Assembly: GCA_028583685.1 (NCBI GenBank)
Contig: JAMXIF010000002.1
Span: 60,367,088-60,431,087 of the forward strand
Length of the DNA: 64,000 bases
Source: Petaurus breviceps papuanus
Taxonomy: Eukaryota > Chordata > Mammalia > Diprotodontia > Petauridae
Reading direction: 5' to 3'
A program made the position numbers and the translations under genes. Of this stretch, positions 32,210-43,435 are shown one piece after another. Within the stretch, counting starts at the first letter, position 1. Each line of letters begins with the position of its first letter. Below the pieces are notes generated by a model. The model made no database searches. It had not been told where the DNA came from and was given only the letters and a program-made list of their open reading frames with translations.

Positions 32210-32925
32210 AGCATATATAAATTTACATATACATATATAAATTAGTATCATAAAATTATTGTATAGATGGAAAAGTAGACATATGAATGGGTAGCTATTC
32301 CATCATTAAATAGTATGGTAGTTAGTAGTAGTAGTGTCAAATATTCTGTGACCCTTCTGAATAGTTAATTTACCTGGAATTCATTGAGAACCCTCTAGTT
32401 CTCAGGTTCCAAGGTCATAAGACAAGGAAGATGGTGGGAAGCATGTATGTGCATTTTGGAATAGTGGATTCAGTTTGGCTGACAAAGGGTGGGTGTGATA
32501 ATGAGGTTTTTAAGACCATGGTCCACTTTGCTTAAGGGTATGTTGAAACTCAAATCAGTAGCTCATTACTTGTTAAAGCAATATGAAAGCTTGACACAAC
32601 TGCCCTTAGATTCAAGACTATTATATAAGAAACAGTCATCTATTATGAAGGTATAGCTTAGATAATATTTTCTGTAAGACTATATTAGAAAAGTAAAGGC
32701 AAGAAGTTAATTTCATTTATGGAGTTTTGATTATTAGACATTTCCCACAGTCTTCTTTCCCTTAGCTTTGCCCTCTTAGGGCAAGCTTTGTCATTCTAAG
32801 GAGAAATTAACATACAAACAGAAAAATGATAACATTATGGGCTGTATCTTTCTTGATCAAAGTTAATTTAAGTATGTCATGTGTCTCTTTTGAAATATTG
32901 TCAATTTTTTTTTTTTACAGCTACA
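32210..32925. other. Unannotated stretch
   Basis: AT-rich, with no recognised gene or repeat apart from a T run at about 32908-32920. Confidence 0.5.
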
Positions 32926-32929
32926 ACTT

Positions 32930-33230
32930 TAAATAAATTTAGCTTCTTTGGCTTCCTAAAGAGAGAGTTGCTAAGGAAACCAAAAGCCAGCCATATTGCC
33001 ATCATGCTCTATCCCCATGGAGCTCCATTATGGCCTATCAGTCATTTTGAGAGTGATAGACTCTGCAATGTACAGAAAAAGAAAATGTATCAGTTTTTCC
33101 CTGATAGAATATTTTTATGGAATATATTTGCCAATTGACTTTAGAAGATGGTTCAATAAGCCTCTCTACCAATTATTGTCTCCTACAAATGAAAAAAAGG
33201 AAATCAATGTCTCATGAAAGTGAATCAACA
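32930..33230. promoter_or_regulatory. Candidate conserved noncoding segment with X-box-like site
   Basis: Contains 'gttgctaaggaaac' at 32967-32980, which fits the RFX X-box pattern RYYNYY-N(1-3)-RRNRAC, followed by 'gccagccatattgccatcat' and 'ccatggagctccattatgg'. Function is inferred. Confidence 0.3.
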
Positions 33231-33234
33231 CTAT

Positions 33235-34735
33235 GGAAGATGCTGTTTCTAAGACTTTATTAATATAGTGACCAAATGCAAAATTAGATTTTCTCACAAG
33301 AATTTCAATGACATAAAAATAATAAAAGCATCATGATATTTTTATTACATTACAAAAAGCAAACATTTTCCCTACCTCAAAAGCCCACTGCATACTAAAC
33401 ATAAGAGAAAAATAATAGTATAGGAACTTGTCTTAGGAATATTTCAGACACCAATGCAGTGTCCTTTTTATGTACTCTTTCAGAACTATAAACTAGAACA
33501 TAATAGATTTAGAAAACATACTTACAAAACCCTTATAATATTAACAAAGTACAAGGTATGTAACATTCAGGCAATTACTAAATTTATAACTTTCTTGCCT
33601 CTTTCTTACACCAAAAAAAGAGAGAAAAAGAGAAGAAAAGCACTGATAGACATTTTAGAGAATGCAGAAAAACAGGTCAAAATTCTATAGAGATACTTTT
33701 TGGAATGAGCAGAAAAATGTTACGATCACCCAACAAACAATTCCCTCCTCTCATTTTATCATAAAATAGTAAAGAATAATGGTAATTATATTGTATTTGC
33801 CCTTGTATTTGTTGACTGTAACCAAAATGCTTTGCCTTAGGATGGAATTTATGAAATGGCTAAGATCCAACAATGGAATCAAGATAAAGCCTTCTATGAG
33901 CAACATCCAAATAAACCCAACCACTGATAAATCAACAAAAAAGCAACACACAGATGGCTTAATCATATGGATTTGTTTATAGAAATAGAAGTATTCGTGA
34001 TGCCAATTTAGGACCATGTTATTATTCCCCAGAAATGACAAAAGGATTATCTTTAGGAGGTAACAATTGTGAAACACATGATATTTACAAAATTTTAAAA
34101 ACTTTAAACACTTAGCAAGATATAGCATATAGAACTGAATTCTCCAAATATTGTCTTTTGTAGGCCTATAGACAACAAATTCCCATACTGTGAATATAGA
34201 ACTTTAAAATTCCTTACAAATTCAACAAGTAATCTCTACTACAACTGAATCATTATCATAGAATTGTTGCTCACAATTGTCCAGACATATAAAATTTCAT
34301 AACAATATTTTTAATAAAGGTTGCCATTGAATTCAAAATTTCTAAGCAATATGAAATGAAACATCTTTAAAATATAGATTCCCACAAGAAGTAAAAATCA
34401 TTTGGGAATACTATGAGGAATAGATTATCCTTTGATTCTGTATGCTACTGGATTTTTCCTGAAGATGCTTTTAGTCAGTTGATAGAAGATGACTTACACC
34501 CTATTATTCTTTTTAGGGCATTTTTTCAAATCCATATGTGCAATAAAAAATCCATGGAATATTTATATAAAAGAATAATAGAATGATAATGACTTGTCAC
34601 AGAGGTATTTCTAACTGAATTTCACAAAAAATATGAGAATAAGATCATAATGACAATGAATCCAACTACCTTTAAAATCAACACACAAAAATTAGCACCA
34701 GTGTTTGCTCATTATTTGTAACTAGTTATTCTTCC
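33235..34735. other. 1.5 kb AT-rich, repeat-free stretch
   Basis: No mobile element is recognised over about 1.5 kb, which is unusual in this window. On the minus strand the base composition and an AATAAA near 33260 resemble a 3' untranslated region. The largest open frame is 125 codons (33751-34128, minus), leucine/isoleucine/phenylalanine-rich and without a known domain. Confidence 0.4.
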
Positions 34736-34924
34736 AGTTGTACTATATGAGTTAATTTGACGAAATCGTTCAATGTTGCTGTGGCAAAAGTTAACACAGT
34801 CTTGGGCTATATTAACATTAAAGTGTTGCAAACAAATGAAGTGATAATTCCATTGTATCCACTGATCCACAGTAATCAGAATACATTTAGAATATTGCAC
34901 CAATATTTAAAAGAAGTCAAATTA

Positions 34925-35300
34925 GAGTACCCATCCCTCCGTCTCTTCCTGCCCTCTCCTGCTTGAATGGATTTCCTCAACATCACTGTTGAAATCTTTC
35001 ACTTTCACCAAGGCCCAGTATCACCCTATCTGTGAGGCCTTTCCTTATTTCTATAACCTATATGAAATATCTCTCCTTCCAACCTTCCATGTGGCTGTTT
35101 GACCTCAATTATGCACCTCCCTCACTAACTTATGTATTACTTTGTATCAATGTAGTAACTATATCTCCCCCAAGTGATTTTAGGCCCCTTTAGAAAGGCA
35201 GCATAGGTCATTTTTAATTTTTGTACCATCCCTGTTTATAATGGTGCCTTCCATTTTGGTGCTCAACAAATATTGATTGCACTTGAATTTAATTGAATTC
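34925..35300 (+). repeat. L2-clade LINE 3' end
   Basis: 'tgaaatctttcactttcacc', 'gtgaggcctttccttatttc', 'aagtgattttaggccccttt' and 'tggtgctcaacaaatattga'. Confidence 0.8.
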
Positions 35301-35379
35301 ACACTGAATATATAGAGTAACTCTAATGGAGAGTGAGTAAATGGTAGAGTTTAAAATTGATAGATTGTAAGGAAGAGTT

Positions 35380-35800
35380 GAAATAGATTGTAAGGAAGAT
35401 GTAAGTTTAACCTGGAGGGGGGAAATATTAGAGAGAAAATATGGTATCTGTCTTCAAATAACTGAAGGGTTGTCATGGAGAAGAGGGAACACATTTTTTT
35501 TTCCACTGAAGGAAGAATTAGAACAAATGACTGCAATCTAGAGAGAGACTTTGGTTCAAGATAAGAAATGATTTTCTAATGAAAATCACTAATCAATAAT
35601 TTACTCACTTTCTGTATGTGTGTGTGTGTGGGGGGGGTGTTGTTAAGAAGGGGAGGGAGGACATAGGAAGCCTTCTTATTTTAGAAGAAATTAACCAGAC
35701 ATTGGGTGTCCATCTGCCAAAGATGTTTTAGAAGGTATTTCTTACTAAATGGGAGGTTAAACTAGATGAATCTTCTAATCTTAAAATAACATTATTCTAT
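35380..35800 (+). repeat. CR1/L3-type LINE 3' end
   Basis: 'tgtcttcaaataactgaagg', 'ttgtcatggagaagaggga', 'gttaaactagatgaatcttc' and the end 'aacattattctatgaat' follow the 3' region of L3 elements. A GT/G-rich microsatellite lies at about 35617-35640. Confidence 0.7.
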
Positions 35801-36665
35801 GAATTTTTTCTTGTACCCTAACAAATTTACTCCAAATCTGTTTCCTTATATTTCTTTTGAAGAAGAATAATGATATTTCATTGTGGTTGATGACTACAGG
35901 AGAAGTTCAGACAATAAAGAAGAGGGTTTTTCATTATCCAATACATAAAAGGAGGGGTGAAAAGTAATATGCAAAATTAATAAATTTCTATAGTAGAATA
36001 AAATTAATAATGGATGCAAAGTATATAATCCAGGGGCAAAGCCAAACTGGCAGATGGAAGGCAGTTACTTAGCTGAATTCTCCCAACATTTCCCTCCAAA
36101 CAATTGGGCCATGGAAGCTGCAGCAAGAAGCAGTAACAACAGAAGCTTTGGCAACTCTCATCCCAGAAACAGTAAGGGGACAGAAAGAGATAAAGGGGAT
36201 CCATTGCTGAAACTGGGTGCATCTGGTGCTGATTGACACTTCTATTGCCCCTCTAGTATTCTGGGTCACAGTTTCTAGGCAGAGAAAAACATTTGTGGTT
36301 GGTTACAGGGGAGCAGGGACCCTGGTTGCCGTTCCAAAGCAGAGAGATACACTAGCACTGTGGTTGCAGGAGAACAGGGGACCTGGTCAGAGTTTCAGGG
36401 CCAAGAGGAGCACTAGTGCTTGCAGCTATAGGGAATCAAGGGCCCTTTCTGGATAAAGACCAAATCACAAACCAGAAGAGCTGGGATCACACCTCTCTTC
36501 AGATCACACCATCTTGAAAGCACCTAAAACTTGCAGACCCCAGAATTAGCTCTGAAAATAACAGCATGAAAAAGCCTGAAGCTTGGGACAGAGTACTTCT
36601 CCACATCCAATTAAGCAGAGACCAACATTAACATAAGGTTCAAAATCAAGATATAGGCTGGAAAA

Positions 36666-38050
36666 ATGAGCAAAAAACAAACAAAAAAAAAGGACTTGAC
36701 CATAAAAAGCTACTAGGTAGACCAAGGCACAAACTCAGAAGACAACAATGTGAAAACAACTATATTCAAAATGCTAATTGGACCCAAAACCAACAAGAAT
36801 TCCTGGAAGTTAAAGAAAGAAATGAGTGGTAGAGGAAAACAGAGGGGTAGGGGAATGAGGGGAATGTAAGAAAATTATGAAAAGAGAATTAACAGCTTGG
36901 TAAAAAACACATACACAAACACAAAACTGAAGAAAATAACAAAATACCTTAAAAACCAGAATAGATCAAATGGTAAAAGAAGCACAAAAATTCACTGAAG
37001 AAAAGAATTCCTTTTTTTTTAAAGCAATCAGGGTTAAGTAACTTGCTCAAGGTTACATGGCCAGTTATTTCTGGGTGTGGTGCTAAGTATCAGAGCCCAG
37101 ATTCTATCCCAGGTCATCCCAACTCTGGGGCCAGTGCTCTTACTCATTGAGCCACCTGGCTGCCCCTAAGCAATTGGGGTTAAGTAACTTGCTCAAGGTT
37201 ACACAGCCAAGTGTTTCTGGGTGGGTGCTAAGTGTCTGAGGCCGGATTCGATCCCAGGTCATCCCGACTCTGGGGCTGTTGCTCTTACTCGCTGTGCTAC
37301 CTGGCTGCCCTGAAAATTAGAGTTAGCAAAATGGAAAAAGAGGTTAAAAAATCTCCCTGAAGAAAATCATTCCTTAAAAACTTTAATTGAGTAGCTCAGA
37401 GATGATGACTCCCTGAGATATCAAGAAAAAATGAAACAAAGTCAGAAGGATGAAAAAAAAATAGAAGAAAATGTGAGATGTCCTATTTGAAAAATCTATT
37501 GACCTGGAAAATAGATCTAAGACAGATAATTGAAGAATTATCGGATTACCAGAATTCTATGACCTAAAAAATAGCCTAAACATCATCTTTCAAGAAATTA
37601 TCAAGGAAAACTGCCCCAATATCTTAGATCCAGAGGAAAAAAAGTAGAAATTGGAACACTCTGCCAATCACTTCCTGAAAGAGATACCAAAATGAAAACT
37701 CCCAAGAATATTATAGCCAAATTCCAGAAGTCAAGGAGAAAATATTGCAAAAAGTCAGAAAGAAACAATTCAAATATCATGAGTCACAGTCAGATCTCAC
37801 AAGATTTAACAGCTTCTGCATTAAAGAATCAGAGGGATTAGAATAATGATATTCTGGAGGACAAAGAATTAAGATTACAAACAAGAATCATCAAACCAGC
37901 AAAACTAAGTATTGTCCTTTGGGAAGGGGTCAGGAAATGGAGGTTTAATGAAATAAAGGACTTTCAAGCATTTGTGATGAAAAGCCTAGAGCTAAATATA
38001 AATTTGGCATTCAAACATAAGACTCATAAAAAACATGAAAATGTAAACAT
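36666..38050 (+). pseudogene. L1 ORF1 (RNA-binding chaperone), broken
   Basis: The start ATG at 36666 gives MSKKQTKKKDLTIKSY and then stops. Recognisable later parts include the sequence around 'gacctggaaaatagatctaa' (37501-37520), equivalent to the conserved DLENRSRR block, and 'aattattatagccaaattcc'-like text before the C-terminal domain. A dimeric SINE (37013-37311) splits it, and many stops and frameshifts are present. No product is possible. Confidence 0.75.
37013..37311 (-). repeat. Dimeric tRNA-type SINE, copy 1
   Basis: Two head-to-tail units of about 147 bases meet at 'ctgcccctaagcaattgggg' (about 37160-37180). In sense orientation the unit starts 'ggggcagccaggtagcac' and carries a B-box-like 'ggatcgaatcc'. 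The two units differ at fixed places (3' unit 'cagttatttctgggtgtgg', 5' unit 'tgtttctgggtgggtgct') that recur in the copy at 47125. It lies in L1 ORF1. I could not read a convincing target duplication here. Confidence 0.88.
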
Positions 38051-38311
38051 GAAAGAGAAAATCATGAAACTAAAAAATTTTAAACTATTCACATTCCTGT
38101 AAGAAAAGACAATATATGTAATTTCTAAGAATATTACTATTATTACAGCAGTTAGAAACCATCTCCCTAGACAGAGGCCATTAGTATGAAATGATTGTGT
38201 TGGGATAATTTAAAATATAGAAGATATAAGAAAGAGGGGTGTACTAGGAGAAGGAGGAAGTTAGAGGTAGAATGGGAAAAATTATCTTACACAAAAGAGG
38301 TTTTACATATA

Positions 38312-38314
<3 letters not shown>

Positions 38315-38359
<45 letters not shown>
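38315..38359 (+). repeat. (GT)n microsatellite
   Basis: About 22 GT units inside the L1 inter-ORF spacer. Confidence 0.95.
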
Positions 38360-38361
<2 letters not shown>

Positions 38362-39280
38362 AATCTATCTTATCCAACAGGGAAATAGGAGGAGAAGAGA
38401 AATGAAAGGGAGAAAAATGATAAAATGCAGGGCAAATTAAGGGAAGGTCAGAAGCAAAACAAATTTTAGAAGAGGGTCAGGATGGAAAAAGAAAGAGAAG
38501 AATAAACAAACAAAAATGAGATAGAAATAAATACACAGTAATCATAACCACAAATGTGATTGGAATGAGCTCACTCATGAAACAGAAACAGAGAGCAAAA
38601 TGGATCAAAAACCAGAATCCAACAATATGGTGTTTACAAGATACACACTTAAAACAGAAAGACACACATTGAATTAAAATGAGGAGATGGGGCAGAATCT
38701 ATTATACTTCAGCTGAAGTAAAAAAAAAAAAGAAGCAGGAATAGCAATCACAATCTCAGACAAAGCAAAAGAAAAACTAGATCTAATTAAAAGTGATAAC
38801 CAGAGGAACTACATTTTGATAAAAAGGTACCATAGATAATGAAGTAATATCAAGCACTTTTACAGCAAGTTTCTCTAATAAAACTTCTTTTCTCAAATAT
38901 ATAAGGAACTGAATCAAATTTATAAAAATAAAAGCCATTCCTCAATTGGCAAATTGTCAGGGAATATAAACAGGCAGTTTTAAGAAGTCATCAAAATTAT
39001 CTATAGTCATACAAAAAATGCTCTAAATCATCATTGGTTGGAAAAATGTAAATTAAAACAACTCTGAGGGCACCACTTCCTATCAGAAAGAAATAACAAA
39101 TGTTAGAAGGAATGAGGAAAAATAGGTACAATAATGAATTGTTGGTGGAGTTGTGAACTGGTCCAAACATTCTATAGAAAAATTTAGAACTGTTCCTAAT
39201 GGGCTATAAAATTGTGCATACCCTTTGACCCAGCAATATCTCTACTAGTTCTGTACCCCAGAGACCAAAGGAAAACTGGT

Positions 39281-39281
39281 A

Positions 39282-39317
<36 letters not shown>

Positions 39318-39318
39318 G
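39281..39318. repeat. (TA)n microsatellite
   Basis: Two TA runs separated by 'tg', inside the L1 ORF2 C-terminal region. Confidence 0.9.
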
Positions 39319-40018
39319 TTCAAAAATATTTATAGCAACTCTTTTGTGGTGGCAAAGAATTGGAAATTGAAGGAATTCCCATCAACTGGGGAATGACTGA
39401 AAAAGTTGTGGCATATGATTATGATGTTGTGCTACAGGAAATAAAGAAGTGGATGGTTTCAGAAAAACGGAGGAAGACCTATATGAACTGATACAAAGTA
39501 AAGTAAGTAGAACCAGGAGATCATTGTACACTGTAATAACAACATTGCATTGATGATCAGCTGTGAAAGACTTAACTACTCTGATTAATACAATGATCCC
39601 AAAAAATTCCGAAGGACTTAAACAATGAAAAATATTATCTACCTTCAGAGAAAGAATTGATGAACTCTGGATGCAAATTGAAGTATAGTTTTCTCACTTC
39701 ATTTTTATTGCTTTTTTTTTGCACAATATGGCTAATGTGGAAATATATTTTACATGATTTGTTACACATAAAAGATATCATATTTCTTGTCTCAGTGGGT
39801 GAGGGAGAGGTAGGTGGAAGGGAGAGAATTTGGGACATATAATAAAAGAATTAAAAATAAATAATAAATATTTTTAAAAGCCAAACTATATAATTCATTC
39901 TCACAATATCTCTGTGGGATATCCCCAGTCATTTAGTGTAGCAACATCAGAATCTCGAGAAGTTCTGAGATTACCTAATACTTAATAAAATAAAACGAAG
40001 CAAACAAATATTTATTAA

Positions 40019-40351
40019 GAATAATTTGGTGTAATAGCACCTAGTTGTAATCTCTGCCATAGGTGAGGCTGAGGTTGGTGGATTCCTTGAGCTCCTAGCT
40101 CTGAGCTGGAGTGAGTTAAAACTATTGGGTATCTGCACTAAGCCTGAAATCAATATGGCAAGTCACTAGAAGCAAGAGGCCACCAGGCTTCAGCTCTTCT
40201 TAAACTGTGGGTCATGACTCTGACCCATTGTATGAACCAGCCTGAGTCAGAAATGAAATAGGTTATGTACGATTAGGCATATGAATGACTACTGCACTGC
40301 TAATCTTGGAAACCTAGAGAGACCCAGTGTCCAAAATAAAAAAAAAAAAAA
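40019..40351 (+). pseudogene. RN7SL (pseudogene): 7SL RNA retropseudogene
   Basis: 7SL is the RNA of the signal recognition particle. The order matches it along the whole length: 'aggtgaggctgaggttggtg' (5' Alu domain), 'ctgagctggagtgagtt', 'gggtatctgcactaagcctg', 'aaatcaatatggcaagtcac' and 'ccaccaggctt' (S domain), and 'actactgcactgctaatctt' then 'gagacccagtgtcc' (3' Alu domain). An A-rich tail follows (40333-40351). About 36 extra bases lie in the S domain (about 40196-40232). 'aaacaaata' before (40002-40010) and after (about 40349-40358) may be the target duplication. Tail and decay show a processed pseudogene, not a working gene. Confidence 0.85.
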
Positions 40352-40620
40352 CAAATAACAAAACATCCATCTATTGGTATGCCTTCTCTGTCTTTTTTCT
40401 ATTCCTAGATTATGAAAAATATGTAATAGAAATTTTCCTCATCTATAGTTATCAATACAGTCCTTTTAGGAAAGAAATGTACATTTCATTTTTCACCTAA
40501 CTGGGAATCCATTGTGAGATTTCTCTAACTTCTCCACCATGTCACATAAATCCCATCATTTAGAAATCTCACTGTCCTGAAAGATAGAATTTGCTTTGAT
40601 ACTCACACCTCATTGCTTCC
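40352..40620. other. Unannotated spacer
   Basis: Nothing recognised. Confidence 0.5.
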
Positions 40621-40624
40621 CTCT

Positions 40625-40708
40625 GTGTTTTGGAACACCTAGATGTTAAACATAGGTCCTTCTGGTTCCAAATCTGCTGCTATATTGTCTATGCCATGCT
40701 GTCCTTAA
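40625..40708 (-). repeat. MIR-derived patch, duplicate of 43473-43555
   Basis: 84 bases, from 'tgttttggaacacc' to 'gtccttaa', that match 43473-43555 with about six differences. Here the MIR-like sequence stops abruptly at both ends. Confidence 0.75.
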
Positions 40709-40769
40709 CGTCCATTTAAAGAGGGCATCGAGACAGATATATCTTCATTTTCTACCCAGTTGCACTTTT

Positions 40770-40965
40770 TAGAGACTTCTTTTACTTGAGCCAGGTACCC
40801 TCCCCCTCTCAAACTTTATTTTGTGTTTTGTCTTCCTTTATTAGCTTATAAGATAATTGAGGGCAGGGACTCTTTCTTCTTTGTATTTACATTCCCAAAT
40901 CTAAGCATGGTACCTGGCAAATAGTAGGCAATTAATATATGTTTAGTGATTGATTGACTCCTCAA
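40770..40965 (+). repeat. L2-clade LINE 3' end
   Basis: 'agataattgagggcagggac', 'taagcatggtacctggcaaa' and the tail 'gtgattgattgac'. Confidence 0.85.
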
Positions 40966-40969
40966 GGCT

Positions 40970-41295
40970 AGTCTCCAATGTAACAAGTTGATTTCTTTCC
41001 CATTTTAAACAATTTGAAATCTTGAATAGGCTATAGGAACTTCCTACTCAACCTTTGGAATGATACCATCATCTATGGTTGACACATTTGAATAGAAACA
41101 AAGCTAACATGAACCATGAAAACTTATCTGTTAGACACATCAAGTCCATCATACCTGCTAACAACACCTTGACATTCAATCTATCCAAATACAGAAGCAG
41201 GATGAAAAGGCAACAGGAAGTTTTCTTTTCCATACACCATTCAAATTGTTCTTATTTCTAATCCATTGCCATTTTGAGGAAAGTAAATTCAGAAG
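40970..41295. other. Unannotated spacer
   Basis: Nothing recognised. Confidence 0.5.
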
Positions 41296-41299
41296 TGGG

Positions 41300-42115
41300 G
41301 TAGTAATTCAATCCACAAACATTTTTAAGTGCTTGCTATTTGCAGGCACTCTGCTAAGTCACTGGGAATACAAAGACAATTAGGTAGTGCCAGCCCTTGA
41401 GAATATTGCATTCTATTGGGGGGAGACATGTATGAATGTATAATACACATATAAATGATAGAATATATATAACATTCGTTAAAGTGAATTTGTGGGGGAA
41501 GGTGCTAGGAAAGATAAACACCACTGTAATGCGAATGTAAATTTTAAAGATCTTCCCTGCCCCTAGGCTAATGTGCACCTGAAGCCTGGGGTGGGAGGCT
41601 TGTTTTTCAGTAGATACTTCTTGATTGGCTAGTGAGTCAATAAGGTTGTTACATTCTCTGAGCCAGGAGAAGGCTATATAAGCCCTGATGTGAGGCTTTG
41701 TTTTGGGACTCACTTTGAGAAGTGTTCTGTGATTTGATCTGAATTCTGGGAAGCCGTTGTTGAGAGTCCCCCGGCTTTGAAAAACCCAGATGTGGAAACC
41801 CAGATGTTGACTGGGTATGGATGTAATGGTTGGACAGTTTGGAAATCTGTCTACTTGATGTTTCTGTCTTGATAATTATGCCTGTATACTTTGATGTTCA
41901 GGGTGCTGACCTTTTCTCCTGAACAAGGTAAACGATATATGTCTGACTGATTAAAGTAAGCTTGTTAACCCATTTTGAGTTGCTTTCCTTTAACAAAGCA
42001 GATCCAAGAACCTGTGGTAGCTGCAAACCCTGAGGACGCTTGGGGTGCTTGCTGCTACAACCACATAGAAGATAATATTCAAACTGAGTTTTGAAAGAAA
42101 CTAGGGATTTCATCA
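41300..42115 (-). repeat. L2-clade LINE, antisense, split by an LTR
   Basis: Left part 41300-41519: 'gcaggcactctgctaagtca', 'ctgggaatacaaagacaatt' and 'ctattggggggagacatgta'. The right part resumes at about 42065 ('ttcaaactgagttttgaaag'). The LTR at 41525-42059 separates them. Confidence 0.8.
41525..42059 (+). mobile_element. Solo LTR (endogenous retrovirus fossil)
   Basis: 535 bases beginning TGTA and ending TACA, flanked by the 5-base target duplication ACCAC (41520-41524 and 42060-42064). Parts: a TATA box 'ctatataag' at about 41674-41682, a polyadenylation signal ATTAAA at 41950-41955, and a short U5-like end. No internal viral region remains, consistent with recombination between two LTRs. 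The family is not assigned; a 5-base duplication is common in ERVL-like groups. It is younger than the L2 it splits. Confidence 0.85.
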
Positions 42116-42119
42116 AATC

Positions 42120-43435
42120 ATGCTGTCACATGGAAGAAGATGAATTAATAATTAGTAAATTGGTGTAAGAGATACTGTTGGGGTGAAATAATAAAAATCA
42201 AACAAGCAATCAAGAATCCCTGAAAAGGGAAAGAGATAGGACACCAAAGTGCAGGGAATAGACCAGAATTCATAACAAGATAGGAAGTGGGTAGAGATTA
42301 CTCAAATCATCCCTTTGCATCCTAAAAAAGCAAAACAAAACTGAGTTGCTGGAATTAAAGGTAAAAACAAAAGACATCAACAAAACTTTATTTAAAACAA
42401 AGCAAAGCAAAAGTAACCTTGCAAATAAGAACCAAAAATTTAGCAGTTTTCCACTATTTTCCTGAGTCTTAATAGTAAAAGCACTGATATTCTTTGCCAT
42501 ATTTTAAGATGAAAAAAAAATTAATATGTCAAAGATATTGTCTACTAAGTGCTATGGAGAGATCCAAGAGCCATAGAATACAGCTAAGGTCTTTGAAAAA
42601 GGACACAATCTATTCATGGAAAGAGTTAAGACAACTTTAAAACACTTCAAAGCACCAAAATGTCAATACATTGTTATATAAGTACCATTATGCTGCTTTG
42701 CGAGCGTTTTTAATGCGTGTATCATTCTGTATGAATATCACTTTATGACTTTCGTATGAGAGCTCCAAAAGGATAATGAGTTGGGCACATAATTCTATAT
42801 AAGGAGATGTGGTTGGTTCACATCTGAGAAACTGAGCAGTATTTTCAATGATCCCAACATGCTCTCAACTACAAAAGCCAGTTGTCTCACTCTGAGCTAA
42901 TGAATTCAAAGAATCCCCATTGTCTGACACAAGAAGCCCACTCATGGTTGGTTTTGCTGCATAGGCTGCATTTAAATATATGCTAGCTAGAGAAAGTTGG
43001 TGATCTCTAATTGTTCTACAAGGTTCCACTGGATTCAGGACTATCCTGAACTGAAAGAGGTGGCAGTTGGTAACAGAAGTGTCCCCACACAGATCTTGCA
43101 TCCTGTTAGAATAGGGTGCACATGCTTGCACATGCACACACACATGTACACACACACATAAAATGAGGGCTGATCAGATCTCAACAGAAATTCTAGGCCA
43201 AGGATTACACATAAAAGGAACTTGGGTAAAGGTCAGCTAGTTTAGGGGCATATTTACTCCAGACTATATTTTTCCAATCCAGGGTCAAGTACCAGGCATC
43301 TTCTTGGTGTGCTACATTTAGGCCTAGGGAAGGGATAAAGAATCCTGGATGGACCTACTTCCACAACTGCCATTTCTTTCACACCATTTTCATATTTTGC
43401 ATAGATTATTTGATCCTTATAAATAACCTGGGAGA
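42120..43435. other. Unannotated, repeat-poor stretch
   Basis: About 1.3 kb with no recognised gene or mobile element. Four CpGs cluster at about 42700-42755 in an otherwise CpG-poor window, and short CA runs occur at about 43120-43160. Confidence 0.45.

Larger units (their letters stand above)
36031..39883 (+). mobile_element. L1, end to end but with a large ORF2 deletion
   Basis: Starts at an L1-type 5' end ('caggggcaaagccaaactgg') and includes a 5'UTR (to 36665), broken ORF1, a purine-rich inter-ORF spacer (about 38050-38500) and an ORF2 endonuclease-region remnant (about 38510-38855, 'aaccagaatccaacaatatg'). It then jumps to the ORF2 C-terminal region ('agtttctctaataaaacttc') and ends in 3'UTR and A-rich tail. 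The reverse-transcriptase core is missing. An aged target duplication, 'aagtatataatc' (36019-36030) and 'aactatataatt' (39884-39895), has two mismatches. A dimeric SINE and GT and TA microsatellites lie inside. Confidence 0.85.

Noticed and set aside
36038-39887. 'aaagccaaact' at both ends of the L1 at 36031 as its target duplication
   Set aside because: The left copy lies inside the normal L1 5' start ('ggggcaaagccaaactgg'), so the match is probably coincidental; the 'tatataat' pair just outside is preferred.
40019-40351. Alu- or B1-like SINE
   Set aside because: The 7SL S domain is present, which Alu and B1 lack, and no other Alu-like element is seen.
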